Notes: generated by a model from the letters alone, not told the origin. Shown: positions 39,701 to 51,589, counted from the first letter of the stretch. The stretch: 64,000 nt of DNA from Adineta steineri (GCA_905250115.1 CAJNOI010000174.1:123087-187086), one strand, 5' to 3'. Made by a program: numbers and translations.

Positions 39701-40146
39701 ATCATCATCATCGATGATAATCGTATCATCCGAATCTGATGAAACTATCGTATTAGGTTTCTTTTTTCTTACTACACGTTTTGATGGTACAATAAGATCA
39801 CTATCCGAATCAGACATTGGTGTAGTTTGATTTAATACTCGAGAAGATTTACGATTGGATGTTGATGAAGATATTGAAGAAGTTGTTAAACGTGGTCGTT
39901 TTTTTATTGTGTTATGTATTGTATACCTTAAATGATTAATAATTATAGATGAAATTGTTTTGTAGTTTTGAAATTACCAAGGTGAATCTGGTTCATTACA
40001 AATGTCCGGATTGATATCAGAATATTTTCTAAAACAAAAATGAAAACATGTAAATAAATAAACAATTATTCTCACCGTTTATTATCATTGATAGAATTAG
40101 TAGGTGATAAATGTTTTTGTAGACGCTCATAAAACAGTGATGGCAT
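36762..40146 (-). CDS. ATRX: ATRX-type SNF2 chromatin remodelling helicase, short form
   Basis: Eight exons (40146-40076, 40028-39978, 39926-39646, 39592-38360, 38306-38220, 38163-37760, 37704-37515, 37453-36762) join in phase to 1002 residues. The N-terminus of about 135 residues has acidic Ser/Asp runs. The SNF2 ATPase begins at about residue 215. Visible motifs are ILAHCMGLGKT (Walker A, about 263-273), VLILCPLNTANNW, DEGHMIKN (motif II), RIVLTGTPMQNNL (III), MKIWTHPWLL, LLVFTRSLLALDYIE (IV), LFLISTMAGGIGINL (V) and YRLGQKKPVYIYR (VI). Line by line this matches ATRX rather than RAD54, including ERHFT-like DRHFTNDEL and EHDSLL. ATRX uses ATP to remodel nucleosomes and deposit H3.3. The N-terminal ADD histone-reading domain of vertebrate ATRX is absent, as in short invertebrate XNP forms. 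An acidic insertion sits between motifs I and II and another between III and IV. Confidence 0.9.
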
Positions 40147-40711
40147 AATGACAACGGAATAATTAAAAAAATCAATAATTCATTCGAAGAATGATGTGTT
40201 ATGATGAATCAATAGAAAGCAAATGTTTATATTTCGATGTGGTCGTTTTTTTCTTTCTTTCTTTCTTTTCTTAGGCAAGAAAGAACGATCTAGAATTCGT
40301 TATATTAGATTTAGTTTGTTCATATATGTACATAGAAGACGAAAGAATGTATTAAATAAAATTATACTTTTAATAACGTCATAAATTGAACTTAATAGGA
40401 AAATATTGAAGCGCTTTTTTCTAAACTAAAATATTTACCTTTTGAAAAATGAATGGTAACATAAATTTAGAGTATACAATTGCGATTACATATGTATATA
40501 TTATATATCGTGTGACTCATCATTCGACTGTTGGTTCTTTCCTTTTCGTTCGTCTTTGTTCACCTATTGGGATATTTCCTAGCGTGTGATTTTTCTACGA
40601 ACAAACGGAGAGAATTATCATCTTCACAACACTCTACAGTCTATCTTTTATTTATTTTATAGAACATTTTTTATAAAAAACTGACAAATAAAAAAGTATA
40701 TAATAATTCTG
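40147..40711. other. spacer between ATRX-like and METTL26-like genes
   Basis: Both flanking genes are on the minus strand, so this holds the 3' end of the METTL26-like gene (candidate polyadenylation signals at about 40656-40651) and the upstream region of the ATRX-like gene. No other feature is recognised. Confidence 0.5.
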
Positions 40712-41395
40712 TTACAACTCTTTTTTCTTAATCCACCATAAAATTTTATTATTATTAGGCATATCGAATATTTGTTTAAGTACCATATGGTGATCATGAG
40801 CAATTACTACCAGTTCATCAATACTTTTTAAACCCCATTTTGAATCTTGCATTTGTAGATAAGCATGATAACGTCGATTACTTTCAGGTGTAATTCTTCC
40901 ATCACCTTGCAATCCATACGGTCCATAGGTAATTAAACTACCTTCTGATTTTAATACTCGTTCAGCTAATGCAAATAATCCTTTTGTACATTCAATGGGT
41001 GTAATATGAATCATATTAGAGCAATAAACAAAATCATGCGATTGACTACTAATAGTCGTAGATGATGCTGAAAGAACATCAATATTTAATGGTGGTAAAA
41101 TATTTTTTGTGAATGCATTTATTTCATATTCATCAATATAAGCTTGAATACTTTTTAAATATTGTGAATCTATATCAGATGGTTGAAAAGTTGCAAGAGG
41201 AAACTGAGCAGCAAAATGAGTTATGTGTTGACCAGTACACGAGCCAATTTCAAGAATTGAGACTGGTTTAGAATCGGGAATGATATGATTCAATAATATA
41301 TCTAAAATGGGTTGTTTATTATATTCGGCGGCTGCAATGACAAGTTTGTCAGGAAATGGCTGTTCAGTTTGATCAGTAATATCATTAGAATTCAT
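40712..41395 (-). CDS. METTL26: METTL26/DUF938-family SAM-dependent methyltransferase-like protein
   Basis: A single exon of 227 residues, close to the usual size of this family. The SAM-binding core is clear: VSILEIGSCTGQHITHFA (motif I, about residues 44-61), FQPSDIDSQYLKSI (acidic residues after beta-2), NIDVLSAS, FVYCSNMIHITPIECTKGLF (motif IV with the family-typical MIHI), and LITYGPYGLQGDG followed by PESNRRY, hallmarks of DUF938 proteins. The substrate of this family is not established. The start Met lies just downstream of an AT-rich leader. The gene is intact and unremarkable, a housekeeping neighbour of the helicase. Confidence 0.88.
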   Translation of the reverse strand: MNSNDITDQTEQPFPDKLVIAAAEYNKQPILDILLNHIIPDSKPVSILEIGSCTGQHITHFAAQFPLATFQPSDIDSQYLKSIQAYIDEYEINAFTKNILPPLNIDVLSASSTTISSQSHDFVYCSNMIHITPIECTKGLFALAERVLKSEGSLITYGPYGLQGDGRITPESNRRYHAYLQMQDSKWGLKSIDELVVIAHDHHMVLKQIFDMPNNNKILWWIKKKEL

Positions 41396-42888
41396 TTCTT
41401 AAATTAAAGAAAAAAGAGTGGTCATCATACAAATAGACATACAAAAATATTCGTTACGAAAATGTAAATGTTCTGATTGTGTTTCTATAGCAAGAGGTGT
41501 AATAATAATTGGTCAAAACTAAAACTGAACATCGAGACAGTCTATGGTGTTGATTGGTTATTTTCTTAATAGACATCTAGCGCATTAAAAACGCTATTGA
41601 AAAGATGAGATGGCGTTCTTATATGGTATTTTATTAGAACTGATTGTTCATTAAAATTTTGTCTAGAATTCATGTACGAAAATATGTTTTAATCAAACTA
41701 TCTTTTTTCTAGTAAAGGATCATTTTGCATGTGATTCATAAGATTGAACATCGTTCTATGTCTACCTTACTTACTCAATAAAAAAAACGATGAAGTGGAT
41801 GTGAGCGTGTGTATTTCGTGGTGCCCTTATACAAGGATCCGATGTCTGAAATTTTCTATTGAGGGTGAGTGAGGATGTAGCTTTCCCTCCAATGTAGATT
41901 CGTAAAAATATTGACACAGTCGACAGTCCCTCATCAAAAGAGTATCGCCAAAGAGAAACGCAATTCTTCTTCGTATGAGTTATTATCTATGATGTGTGCT
42001 GTGTTTATTCTGTTCCTTTTCGTAATGAAAAAGAATTGCTTATCTATCGATGTGAAACTAGCACGAAAAGAGAAAAATTCTTACTGGCCAACAATTAATC
42101 AGTCATAAAATCAGAACTACGAAATTATCATTGTAAGGGCACAGAAATATGGACATGGGTGTCCTTAGTAAGTCAAGAACGGCATGATAATTTTGTTAAT
42201 CTAAAAACCATTGAATTATATCTGGTATTTTTTTGCAAAGAATATGCTCATCGATCTTTACTTCATTATACGACATAAATAGAGAATGAATATTATATTC
42301 TGCGTTGTTGAAATGACAACAGTAAAGAAGCAATCTATTGAAAGATTAATTAGACATGATCTCAACATATTCGATATTAAAAACTGACATTTACAGGTTT
42401 ACAAATAATTGGATTTTTACAATTAATCTTTCCTTGTCCGTTCTTAATATGCGTAATTCAATTACATATTTGTTAAAAGCACGACAGTAGTCAGTAGAGA
42501 CGCTTTTGTACTGTACTTGAAGAGAGAATCTTTCTTTCAGGAAGAATGGCCGAGAGAGACTGAATATACCATTCGATAGAGAACGAAATTTTGTATCTGA
42601 CGAATTACTTTAATAGAGCAGAAGATGCTCGCTTTTTTCGGAAAACGTAGTGGTGTATATTTTAAATTTGTATGGTAACTAAGGTAGTTGAGTTGGTATT
42701 GTGTGGATTGTTAGTGGTATTTTGTGCTTGTCGCTTGGTTGGATGTTGGTTCTGAGAATGTAATTGGTTTTCGTGCTAACTTCACATCGACTGCTTATCT
42801 CAATAAGACAATAGATATAACCGACAACACGTTCTTGTGAGTGCGTGCACATTGTTGTGTGTTTCTTTGTGAGTTGAAGAAACTGACT
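41396..42888. other. divergent intergenic region
   Basis: This separates the minus-strand METTL26-like gene from the plus-strand kinase/NHL gene. It has weakly GT-rich stretches (41798-41812 and 41861-41880) but no convincing inverted repeat. A 5' untranslated exon of the kinase gene may lie here, since an acceptor (ATTTTCAG) occurs at about 42901-42908, just inside the assumed start. Confidence 0.4.
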
Positions 42889-45800
42889 ATGAATTTTTTG
42901 ATTTTCAGTCGTCTTCAACAAGGAGCGAAGATTTTCGCTTCGACTGTTGGTCAAGTCAAAGCTAATGGAAATCAATGTAGACGATTGAGTCAACGTATTG
43001 ATTATGTTATCGAAGATATACTTAAAAAATCAGATGTTCTCCACCAATATCCTGAGACGATCAAGACATTAGAACGTTTGGAATCAATCATTCAGCAATG
43101 CCAAGATTTGATAAAGGAATTCACAAATGACTTGACCTGGTATAAGAAAATATTTTATCATCAAAATTATAAAGATCAATTTGCATCGTTGAACCAGCAA
43201 ATCGAACAATGCACAAAAGATCTTCATCTTTCAATAAGTTTACAAAGTTTATTCAACCGTAAAGAAGATGAAAACGATCAACAAAAAGACATGAATGAAA
43301 TACATACAAAATTAGATGAAATAGTTCAATTGATGGTTAGACAACAAGAAAGCATAGAAAATCTTCTCAATAAACAATACGCTTCTTTTCGACACCATCT
43401 AGATCAGAATCTTCGGAAAACAACTGATGTACGTGTAGCTCAGGCAATAGAACAACAGGTACAACACTTTTTGCCGATTCCATTTTATGATTTACGTGTT
43501 GAAAAATGTATAGGACAAGGTAAGATCTCAACCGAATCAATTCATACTAAAATAAGTTCGACAAAACGATTTTTGTTTTATTGTATAGGTGGATTTGCTG
43601 ATGTTTATCGTGGTGTTTGGTTAAGTCAACAGCATGAAGTCGCTATCAAAATTATACGTGTAACCCATTTAACAGATAGTGTCACTCAAGAATTTATGCG
43701 TGAGATTCATATTATGCACAAGATTCGTTGTGATCATGTATTGAATGTATTTGGTGCTTGTATGGAACCACAAGTATATGCACTTGTTATCGAATATATG
43801 GAACTGGGTTCTTTATTTGATGTTCTACAGAAAAAGAAGATTCAGTTTACTTGGCCAGATAGATGGTCAATTGCTCTTCAAATGGTTAAAGGCATCAATT
43901 ATCTTCATCATCTCCAACCGCCTGTTGTTCATCGTGACATAAAATCATTAAATTTCCTGTTGAAAGAAGGAGCACGTCAACAGTTTCTTATTAAAGTAGG
44001 AGACTTTGGTTTAGCTGATATACGACAAGAAACAATAAGACAAACAAATTGTAATAACATCACTCCGCCGTCGACTATAGGAACTGTCCAATGGTTAGCA
44101 CCTGAACTATTCGCTTTTGGCCGACCAACATTAGCTAGTGACGTGTTTGCCTTGGCCGTTGTTTTTTGGGAATTAGCTACTGGCCTGATACCTTATGAAC
44201 ATTCTAACGAATCGGTTATTCGCCTGGGTGTATGTCATGGAGAGCGGTTACCTATTCCAACAGAAGTACCAGATCAATTTCGAGATATTATTACAAGAGC
44301 ATGGGCTCAAGATCCAAATACACGATCGACATGTCCAATGATCATCGATGCCATTGTAAATAGATCAAGAAAAGAACTAGAGGAACAGAACGATCAAACG
44401 AGGTCAGATTTAACGTTCTTCTGTGCATACTTTTATCAACTATTGTTTTTTTATAGAATGACTGCGAGTGCCATTGATGACGAGACTGTACAGGTGAGTT
44501 CTTCACACAGTTTTCATTTATTTATTAAGTTTATTTAGCCGGTTCGCTAAGTTACTGATTGCACTCTCTAATCATTCATTATTATTATTATCTTACATGA
44601 AATATTGACTAATTCATATTATTTTCTCATCTATTCTTAATGATTCTTTAAATAAAACAAAAACTTTTAATTTTATTAAGTTTATTTTTCGTTTTTAATA
44701 CAGACATTATCAATTCTCAATATCAATGAGCATCAAATGGATTCTTCTGCATTAGTCGATCATCAAGAAGGTATGTCTTTTGAATCAAGAAGAACTTATC
44801 TCTTGTAAGAAATAAGGCGAGCGGACTATTTTTTTAATTAAGCTTGTGAAAGAAAATATTCAGTAGATTTTATTATTTTTTAGATTTTTCTAGACTAATC
44901 GAATAAAAAATTGAAATGATTCAAGATTAGATTAAGTTGCTGTATATAAATTCATAATTATAGAAAATGAAAGAAAATAATTTAATAAGTAAATCATTGT
45001 AAAATTTATAATATTAATCTCAAAATAATCAGATAAATAGGGAATATTTAATATTGTATTATTGAATTTGATCCATTGATAATTTTAATCGAAAAATAAA
45101 ATTATTCAAGATTATACTTCTAGAATTTTATTTGTAGGATAAATGATAAAACAATTGTTTTAAAAATCGATGAGAGTATAAACTAATTTAATAGAATAAT
45201 TTATAAATAATTGATTTTTTGTTTCGATAAAATCTCTTTTAGTATTTTAATGAAAAGATTATCTTATTTTTAAATTGTTCAATAAGTTTAAGTTAAGTTT
45301 AACTCTTTAGTTCAGAATAAAAAGAAAATCTTTTACTTTAGAACAAATTCAAAGAGAAAAGAGTAAATTTCAACAACTTGGAATTACTGTCGCTGGTGGA
45401 AATGATGATGGACCGGAATTAAATCAACTTTCTTACCCTCAAGGGATCTTTATTGATAATGATAAATCACTTTATATTGCTGATTCTGAGAACCATCGTA
45501 TTGTTAAATGGAAATTGAATTCAAATACTGGTGAAATCATTATAGGTGAAAATGGAAAAGGAAATCAAAATAACCAATTGAATGAACCAAGAGATATAAT
45601 TTATGATAAAGAAAATAATTCTTTTATTATTTCTGATGCTGAAAACAAACGAGTAATTCGATATATTATTCAAAATCAACAAACTAGACTACCAAGTATT
45701 ATTCGATATTTTATTCAAAATCAAACAAATGAACAAATTATTATATCAAATATTAAATGTTGGGGTCTGACGATTGACAACAATGGATTCATTTATGTTT

Positions 45801-46300
45801 CTGATTGTGAAAATCATGAAGTAAGACGATGGAAACAAGGAGATGAAAAAGGTGAATTAGTTGCAGGTGGAAATGGTCAAGGAAAGCAACTTAATCAACT
45901 CAATAAACCTACTTTTATCTTTATTAATGGAGATTATTCTCTTTATATATCAGATACAGACAATCATCGTGTAATGAAATGGGAAAAAGATGCAAAAGAA
46001 GGAATTATTGTTGCTGGTGGAAATGATAAAGGGAATGATCTCAAACAATTGTCTTATCCTCGAGGTGTGATTGTTGATCATTTGGGTCAAATCTATGTAG
46101 CTGATTGTGGGAATCATCGAATAGTACGTTGGTGTGAAGGAGATGAAGAAGGGGAAATTGTTGTTGGTGGAAATGATAAAGGAAATCAATCAAATCAATT
46201 GCATTATCCCAAAGGTTTATCATTTGATAATGAAGGAAATCTTTATGTTGTTGATGAGGAAAATCATCGAATCCAAAAATATGAAAAAATTATAAATTAA
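42889..46300 (+). CDS. MLKL-like helical domain-protein kinase-NHL propeller fusion
   Basis: Five exons (42889-43519, 43589-44402, 44457-44493, 44704-44770, 45342-46300) join in phase to 835 residues. Residues about 10-190 are helical and resemble the MLKL four-helix bundle and brace (VGQVKANGNQCRRLSQRID against KKQCRRLGHRV). A complete kinase domain follows at about 205-465: GQGGFADV glycine loop, VAIK lysine near 231, HRDIKSLN near 325, DFG near 350, WLAPE, and CPMIIDAIV at the end. Unlike mammalian MLKL, a pseudokinase, all catalytic residues are present, so it is more like an active RIPK/MLKL-type kinase. After a linker, residues about 520-835 form roughly six NHL repeats (QLSYPQGIFIDNDKSLYIAD, VADCGNHRIVRW), a ligand-binding beta-propeller. 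MLKL-type bundles permeabilise membranes in necroptosis; whether this one does is inference. AATAAA is at 46348-46353. The start could lie in an upstream exon joined at 42909. Confidence 0.8.
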
Positions 46301-46386
46301 AAATAGTTTGGATTTTATTTGATATATTTACAATTTTTATTTTTGAAAATAAACGAAAAAAAACATTAGTTTATCAAAAATCTTGG

Positions 46387-46442
46387 AGAGGGTGTGGGTG
46401 TGAATAAAGAGAAGACACATTACCACACTTACATCCTCAAGT
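46387..46442. mobile_element. fold-back element, GGGTGTGGGTGTG family
   Basis: GAGGGTGTGGGTGTG on the left is mirrored by a diverged CACACTTACATCCTC on the right, a 56-bp relative of the elements at 16338-16450 and 61516-61563. It lies just past the polyadenylation signal of the kinase/NHL gene. Confidence 0.45.
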
Positions 46443-46566
46443 AATATAAAAGTCATTTTCTATCACGTAAATTTAAAAACTTTTTAGTTAAATAATCTTT
46501 TTATTCAAATAACTTTTACTGAGACAGTTTTTCTTTTAGCTGGTTTTTTATACATATCCTCGCTAT

Positions 46567-46893
46567 ATGCTTTCAAATTGGTCGGTGCTTTCATACTTAC
46601 GTTCAACATTGCCACAATTGAGTTTGTTACGAATATCTTTATATGACTTACCAAAAACTATTGATGATGAAAACTGCGAAGTAATTGCAAAGACAGAGTC
46701 ATTGTTCAGAGATTTTGGTATTTATTTTCGACGGAGAATCAATTCATTAACTGATGCTGACTATTTTTCTATGTTCGATGATCAAAGAAAATTTATTAAA
46801 CACTTATGTTGTTGTATTCTTTTATTATCCCATGACAAACAACCTTACTATTCTATTGAGAAGAAGGGTTTTGAACTCACAACGTGGTTTTAA
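46567..46893 (+). pseudogene. possible C-terminal remnant of a rotifer F-box-like gene
   Basis: An open frame of 108 residues starting MLSNWSVLSYLRSTLPQLSL and ending KGFELTTWF. The style (LRSTLPQLSLLRISLYDLP, a RKFIKHL segment, an aromatic C-terminus) resembles the end of leucine-rich F-box proteins that are common in bdelloids. No F-box or preceding repeats occur upstream, so it would be a fragment or an orphan last exon. The family call is a weak impression. Confidence 0.25.
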
Positions 46894-47351
46894 TTAATAA
46901 ATAAATCTGACAAAAAAATCCCTATTCTAATAAATGTAACCGAGTAGCTTTTTTAAATAAACATCACAGAAATACAACAAGTACAGGCATCGCAAGTTGG
47001 AGTATTATACTTTTATTCTAAAAAACGTACTTGATACTTTACCTATACCTTAAACAGATACGCTTCTTTACTTATACTTAAGTACGAAAGACAATGCTTT
47101 GTCTTAAAAATATAGATAAGATAAATTTCGTCAATAAGATCAATTAGCTGTGATAATTGTTTAAAGATAATGCTAACATCATCTAATAGAAAAATGATAA
47201 TAAAAATGTCTTAATGAAAATTTTTACTCCAATATGTTGATCACATGCCACGTGCCAAAAATTTAAAAAATTAAATATTTTTTTTAATAAATGTTTTTTG
47301 TGGTGTTATTAAGTTTGATCAATCGATAGGCAAAAACTTGATGTTTTGCAG
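46894..47351. other. intergenic, nothing recognised
   Basis: AT-rich sequence without exons, between the F-box-like remnant and the cysteine-rich protein gene. Confidence 0.5.
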
Positions 47352-47563
47352 CCCACAGTCGACATGATAATGCTACAATAGAGAAAGAAATCAATGGAAC
47401 TTATTTTAAAGTTGAGCCAGTTCATAATACATATCGAACTAATTTTTATGAAAGTAAAATGTTGATGACAGAAAATAGTTTGAATAGTTATAAATTTTTA
47501 ACAAAGAATTTAAATTTACAAAGACAACAATGTATCATCAACCTTTGTTCGTCATTTCTATAA
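47352..47563 (+). CDS. possible upstream exon of the cysteine-rich membrane protein
   Basis: Following an acceptor (GATGTTTTGCAG) the frame is open for about 69 codons to a stop at 47561-47563 (HSRHDNATIEKEINGTYFKV and on). It may be a 5' exon of the gene beginning at 47782, but I found no donor that joins it in phase, so the link is unproven. It contains one N-glycosylation motif (NGT). Confidence 0.25.
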
Positions 47564-47781
47564 CGTTTTGAATATACATGTCGCTTTTATAATCATTGAG
47601 TATCATGATTGACTTTTCGATTTATTACTACAGTTTAATCCTCAAATAAAGCATGACTCATGTTCTATTATTATCTCTGAAAATTATTTTCATATAAGTA
47701 CATTCGAAAATCTAAGTTTAAGTTTCATGATATTCCATTGTTAAAGCAATGTCTAATAAATCATTATTATATTTATTCTAG

Positions 47782-48278
47782 ATTATTCATTTATTAACTG
47801 TATTATTTGTTGTCATCGGATTTATTTATATTCTTGAAAGTCAAGCACTAAATTCAAATAATAAAACATGTAAACCTCTTAATTGTGGAGGAAAACTAAA
47901 GACATGTCCATATGGTTATCGAAAACAAGATGGCTATGAAATATGCAAATGTTATCATCTATGTAATCCATCTGAGAAGGTAAATAATATAGTCTTTTTC
48001 TTTTTTCCTAGTAACATAATATGATTTCATATTTTATTAGGCTATTCTTTGTGGATCGAATAAACGATGTTTTGCTGATAAAATATCTAATGGAACACTT
48101 GTAGATCGTTGTGGTTTATCTAAATCGACAAGAAATACAAGTAAAAAATTAAACTTTTGTTATAATGTTTTATTCTTTTTTTTCTTTTTTCAAAGATATT
48201 TGTGAAGAAGAAAAAGTTGTGGGATTATATGAAGCTGCATTTCTACGATTTTATTATAATTCAACAACGAAAACTTAA
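47782..48278 (+). CDS. small cysteine-rich type II membrane protein (5' part uncertain)
   Basis: Three exons (47782-47979, 48041-48140, 48196-48278) join GT-AG in phase to 126 residues. The first encodes a hydrophobic anchor (LLTVLFVVIGFIYIL), then a cysteine-dense part: CKPLNCGGKLKTCPYGYR, EICKCYHLC, ILCGSNKRCF and VDRCGLS. The CxxxxC...CPYGY...CKC spacing is reminiscent of antistasin-type or other small disulfide modules, but I cannot assign the family firmly. There is no initiator Met in the first exon, so an upstream coding exon must exist. The last two exons and the 3' flank recur at about 63.5-64.0 kb. Confidence 0.55.
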
Positions 48279-48483
48279 TTTTCTTTGTCTTACTAATAAG
48301 AAATCATTCACACAAAAGAAAGAACAAGTCTTTTTTTCGTTCCTTTGTTTATGAGTCATAGTTAACAGAATGAAAAAGTAAATCTTTACTATGCAATATC
48401 TGACTGTTAAATGGGTATAAAAATCAAACAGATTTAGAAATAACTTTAAGATTGTACTTCACAGGATCATTTTCTGTAGTACA
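48000..48483 (+). repeat. segment duplicated at about 63521-64000
   Basis: From the first intron of the cysteine-rich gene through its last two exons and 3' flank (to GGATCATTTTCTGTAGTACA) the sequence recurs in direct orientation about 15.5 kb downstream, with roughly 90% identity by eye and small indels. The second copy reaches the window edge, so its full length is not seen. Confidence 0.85.
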
Positions 48484-48680
48484 TATCGACAAAACACCCA
48501 TAGCCAAAGAAGACCCAAACAACCCACGATGACGAGTGGCAGTGGTTCTTCTTGAGCGTGAAGTAGGATGGGGCTGCTCTCTTCTCGAGAGCTCGGCCTG
48601 CTTCCTTTGATGATCGCACCTTGTTGTGTCTTCGTGATGCGGCAAGGAGGGAAGCGACCACATTCAGAGTGGTTGGCTAT
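48470..48680. other. locally GC-rich patch of unknown nature
   Basis: This roughly 200-bp stretch is clearly richer in G and C than its surroundings and has a local inverted motif (TTCTCGAGAG). Both strands carry short open frames, none with a recognised domain. It begins within the duplicated segment and may be part of a repeat or the end of a foreign or conserved sequence. Confidence 0.35.
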
Positions 48681-51589
48681 GATGTTTTCTTTTTTTAATA
48701 AATTAAATGGAAAAAAAAAGAAAATTAGAATATCACGTGATCGAGATCATGTATATGAAGTATGTGAATTAATCATTCTTCTAAAAGAAGAAAGATATAT
48801 AGCTCGAACTGATATCATTCGTTTTTCGATTTTCAACAGAAGGTTTAGTTCGTTACAGGAGGCGTCACAAAAACATGATTTTGACTATGGACTTTGTTTT
48901 TTTCACATTTCGAGATAATTAAAATACAAATAACATGAAAAGATAGCCATAAATTTTTATGAACAAATCACTTTATTTGTAATAGAAGCTTTATAGCTAT
49001 ATATATTGTATTATACGGTTACCAATGTTAATTAAATCTTATTGTAGGAATCATTTAATTTTATTACAATTTTGTACTTATACTTTTTATTTAAATGAAA
49101 GAGTATTTCATTTTTGATGGTGAAATTGTTTTAACGAGTGTTATTGAATCACAGGGAACTACAAATAGTGATTTATCAGTTTTAGGTACATTTAGATTAT
49201 TATGTTTCATCTAATGAATTCTTTAAGGCAAGGTTTGTTAAATAAAAACAAGAATTAAATAGAGGAGTAGTAACGAATAGTACATGTTAAATCCGATCGA
49301 TCACAAATGCGAATGTCTATTTATAACAATCTCACGTTTTTTTCATCTTCTATGTGCACCAATTTCGAAACTTAATTTCAACTTGTCCGTTTAAATACAA
49401 CAAATTTTAGGCACTAATCAAGATCATTAAAAGGATATAAAATTTATAATAATTGCAGTTCTGTTACAAAATGCCTATTATCAATTTAACTGTAAATACT
49501 TTTAAGAAAAAAAATTTTGTTCTTATGAATTAATGTTGTATTACGGTGAGTTCAAAAGACTTTCAGCTCTTCTAAAACGTATTAGCAGAAGATAATTTAC
49601 ATAAGTTAGATGCAACAACAAAAGAAATATTTTATTAAACAAATGCAAAACTGATAAATATTTGTCGCTTAATATAATTAGGAGTAACGTCGTTTTCTAA
49701 TAGCCGGATATATATATATGTTTGATAAAAGAGATTTTCTTTTGTTGCTTCATTTAACTTTAGTTATTCCTTAATGAGAAGAGATAGTTTACTTTTAACG
49801 ATTTCTGTAAAACAGTATGATAAATAGGGTATATCAATTAAAAGAAGTTTATCATATAAAGTCATATTATTCATTTGAAAAAAATGTCATTGTTATTCGA
49901 ATGTGTTATTACTTCATCATTAACATAGAAAAATATTGTTGAACATTATTTCTGCTACAAATCGATCAGCTTGTCTTAATTAATATTTACTATTTCATTT
50001 TATTGTTATTCTCACTCATCGAGTGATGACTGTTAACACTTTGAAAATCTAATCTTTCATTTCTTCAGATTATTTTAATTATCAAAAAATTCTATATATG
50101 AAATCTAACTATGTTTTTTTCTTATTTGTTCAACATTTTAAAAATCTTCCATAGATATTTCATAGATCATGTTGTTCCTTTGAACCACTTTGCTAAAATA
50201 AAAGTAATTCAAATATTAAATGCATCGTAAGTAAACCACATAGATTTCGAGATCATGAAAAGAAGAAATCTTCTTATTAAACTTGATTATTATGTTAATA
50301 ATTTACAAGAACAATGTAGCTTATTACGTAAATGACGACTGATTATGCAGCCTGTGAAATTAATTATATCATATAATTCAGCAAATATTAAAAAAGCAAC
50401 TTTTAAATTGCATATTATTTTTAACTTCTAATTCTAATTAAATTATTGTCTAATACGAAATATTCATCTCATATAGAAATGTTATCTATAGGAAATAGTT
50501 TAAAGGTATTAACTACGAAGTCATGATTAGATAATGTAAATAATTAATAGTGAGAAGACATTTCGTCATGCTCACTTTGTTCAGGGTGTAATTTAGTTGT
50601 CTTTCAATAAAAAAATATACATATCATTTTACATGTACAAATGGAACAAAATAAATTTTATATTGTACTGTCATCATTTCTTTTGATGGATATTGATTAT
50701 TTAAAAAAACATAGAATACAAATGACTTTAATCACTCTTAATTCCATTGCTAGAAACAGAGAATAAAGTTTATTAGCTATAATAAATATATTAGTAATTA
50801 GTTTTGAATTCCATCGTTGATGTTAAATCAAATAAAAGTTGAAATAATATATTATATGAGTTTATCTTAATCATTCAGATCATAAAAGAAAATCGTTAAC
50901 TCAACGAACTCTACTAATTGTATAAACTTTCTCAGAATCTGAATAATCAATGAAACTACAATTCAGTCAGTTAATTCAGTACTTACACTCATGGCTGTGA
51001 TCAAAACAATCAAATTTAGTGTTTTCAATTAATTTAGATCATCTAAAACAAGACTTATCTTGATTTCGATTAATTCTTTAGGGTGTAGATCGATCTTGAT
51101 ATTACGAATAACTACTTGCATTACTTTACTAATTAAAGTTATCTCTATAGTTGATATAGTATAAACACGATTAATTATGTTTTTTTGTCTATCCCTTCAC
51201 GCCTTATTAGTGCATTTGCTTTTCATTACAAAATATTGCAAACATATCCATATATATATATATACATATATATCGCAGTTTTCTTAGTTTTTTCTTCATC
51301 ATACGAGCCCTCTCGTTCAACACTATTACAATTCATTTCCATATAAGTTATTCTTCTTCTTTTATTGCAAGGAAGACTCTCATAAACGATTAGAAATATA
51401 AATATGTCTGAGAAGTTCATTTATACACATACGTATATATGTGTATTGCCTTATCAATCGATTGTATCCAATATATTTTCATTATTTACAAAAGTTGTGC
51501 TCTGTACGCGCGCGCGAGTCGCTACAATCTAGAATTAATTCAAAAATAAGTGAACAAAACATTCTTTTATTTATTTATTAACTATTTTT
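48681..51589. other. gene-poor AT-rich spacer
   Basis: About 2.9 kb of strongly AT-rich sequence with no credible exon. The ART-TPR gene polyadenylation signal lies at its right end (about 51577-51570, minus strand). A CGCGCGCG patch near 51508 and a (TA)n tract at about 51247-51275 are the only simple features. Confidence 0.5.

Noticed and set aside
41790-41895. GT-rich block resembling the fold-back family
   Set aside because: The two GT-rich parts are in the same orientation, so no inverted pair exists.
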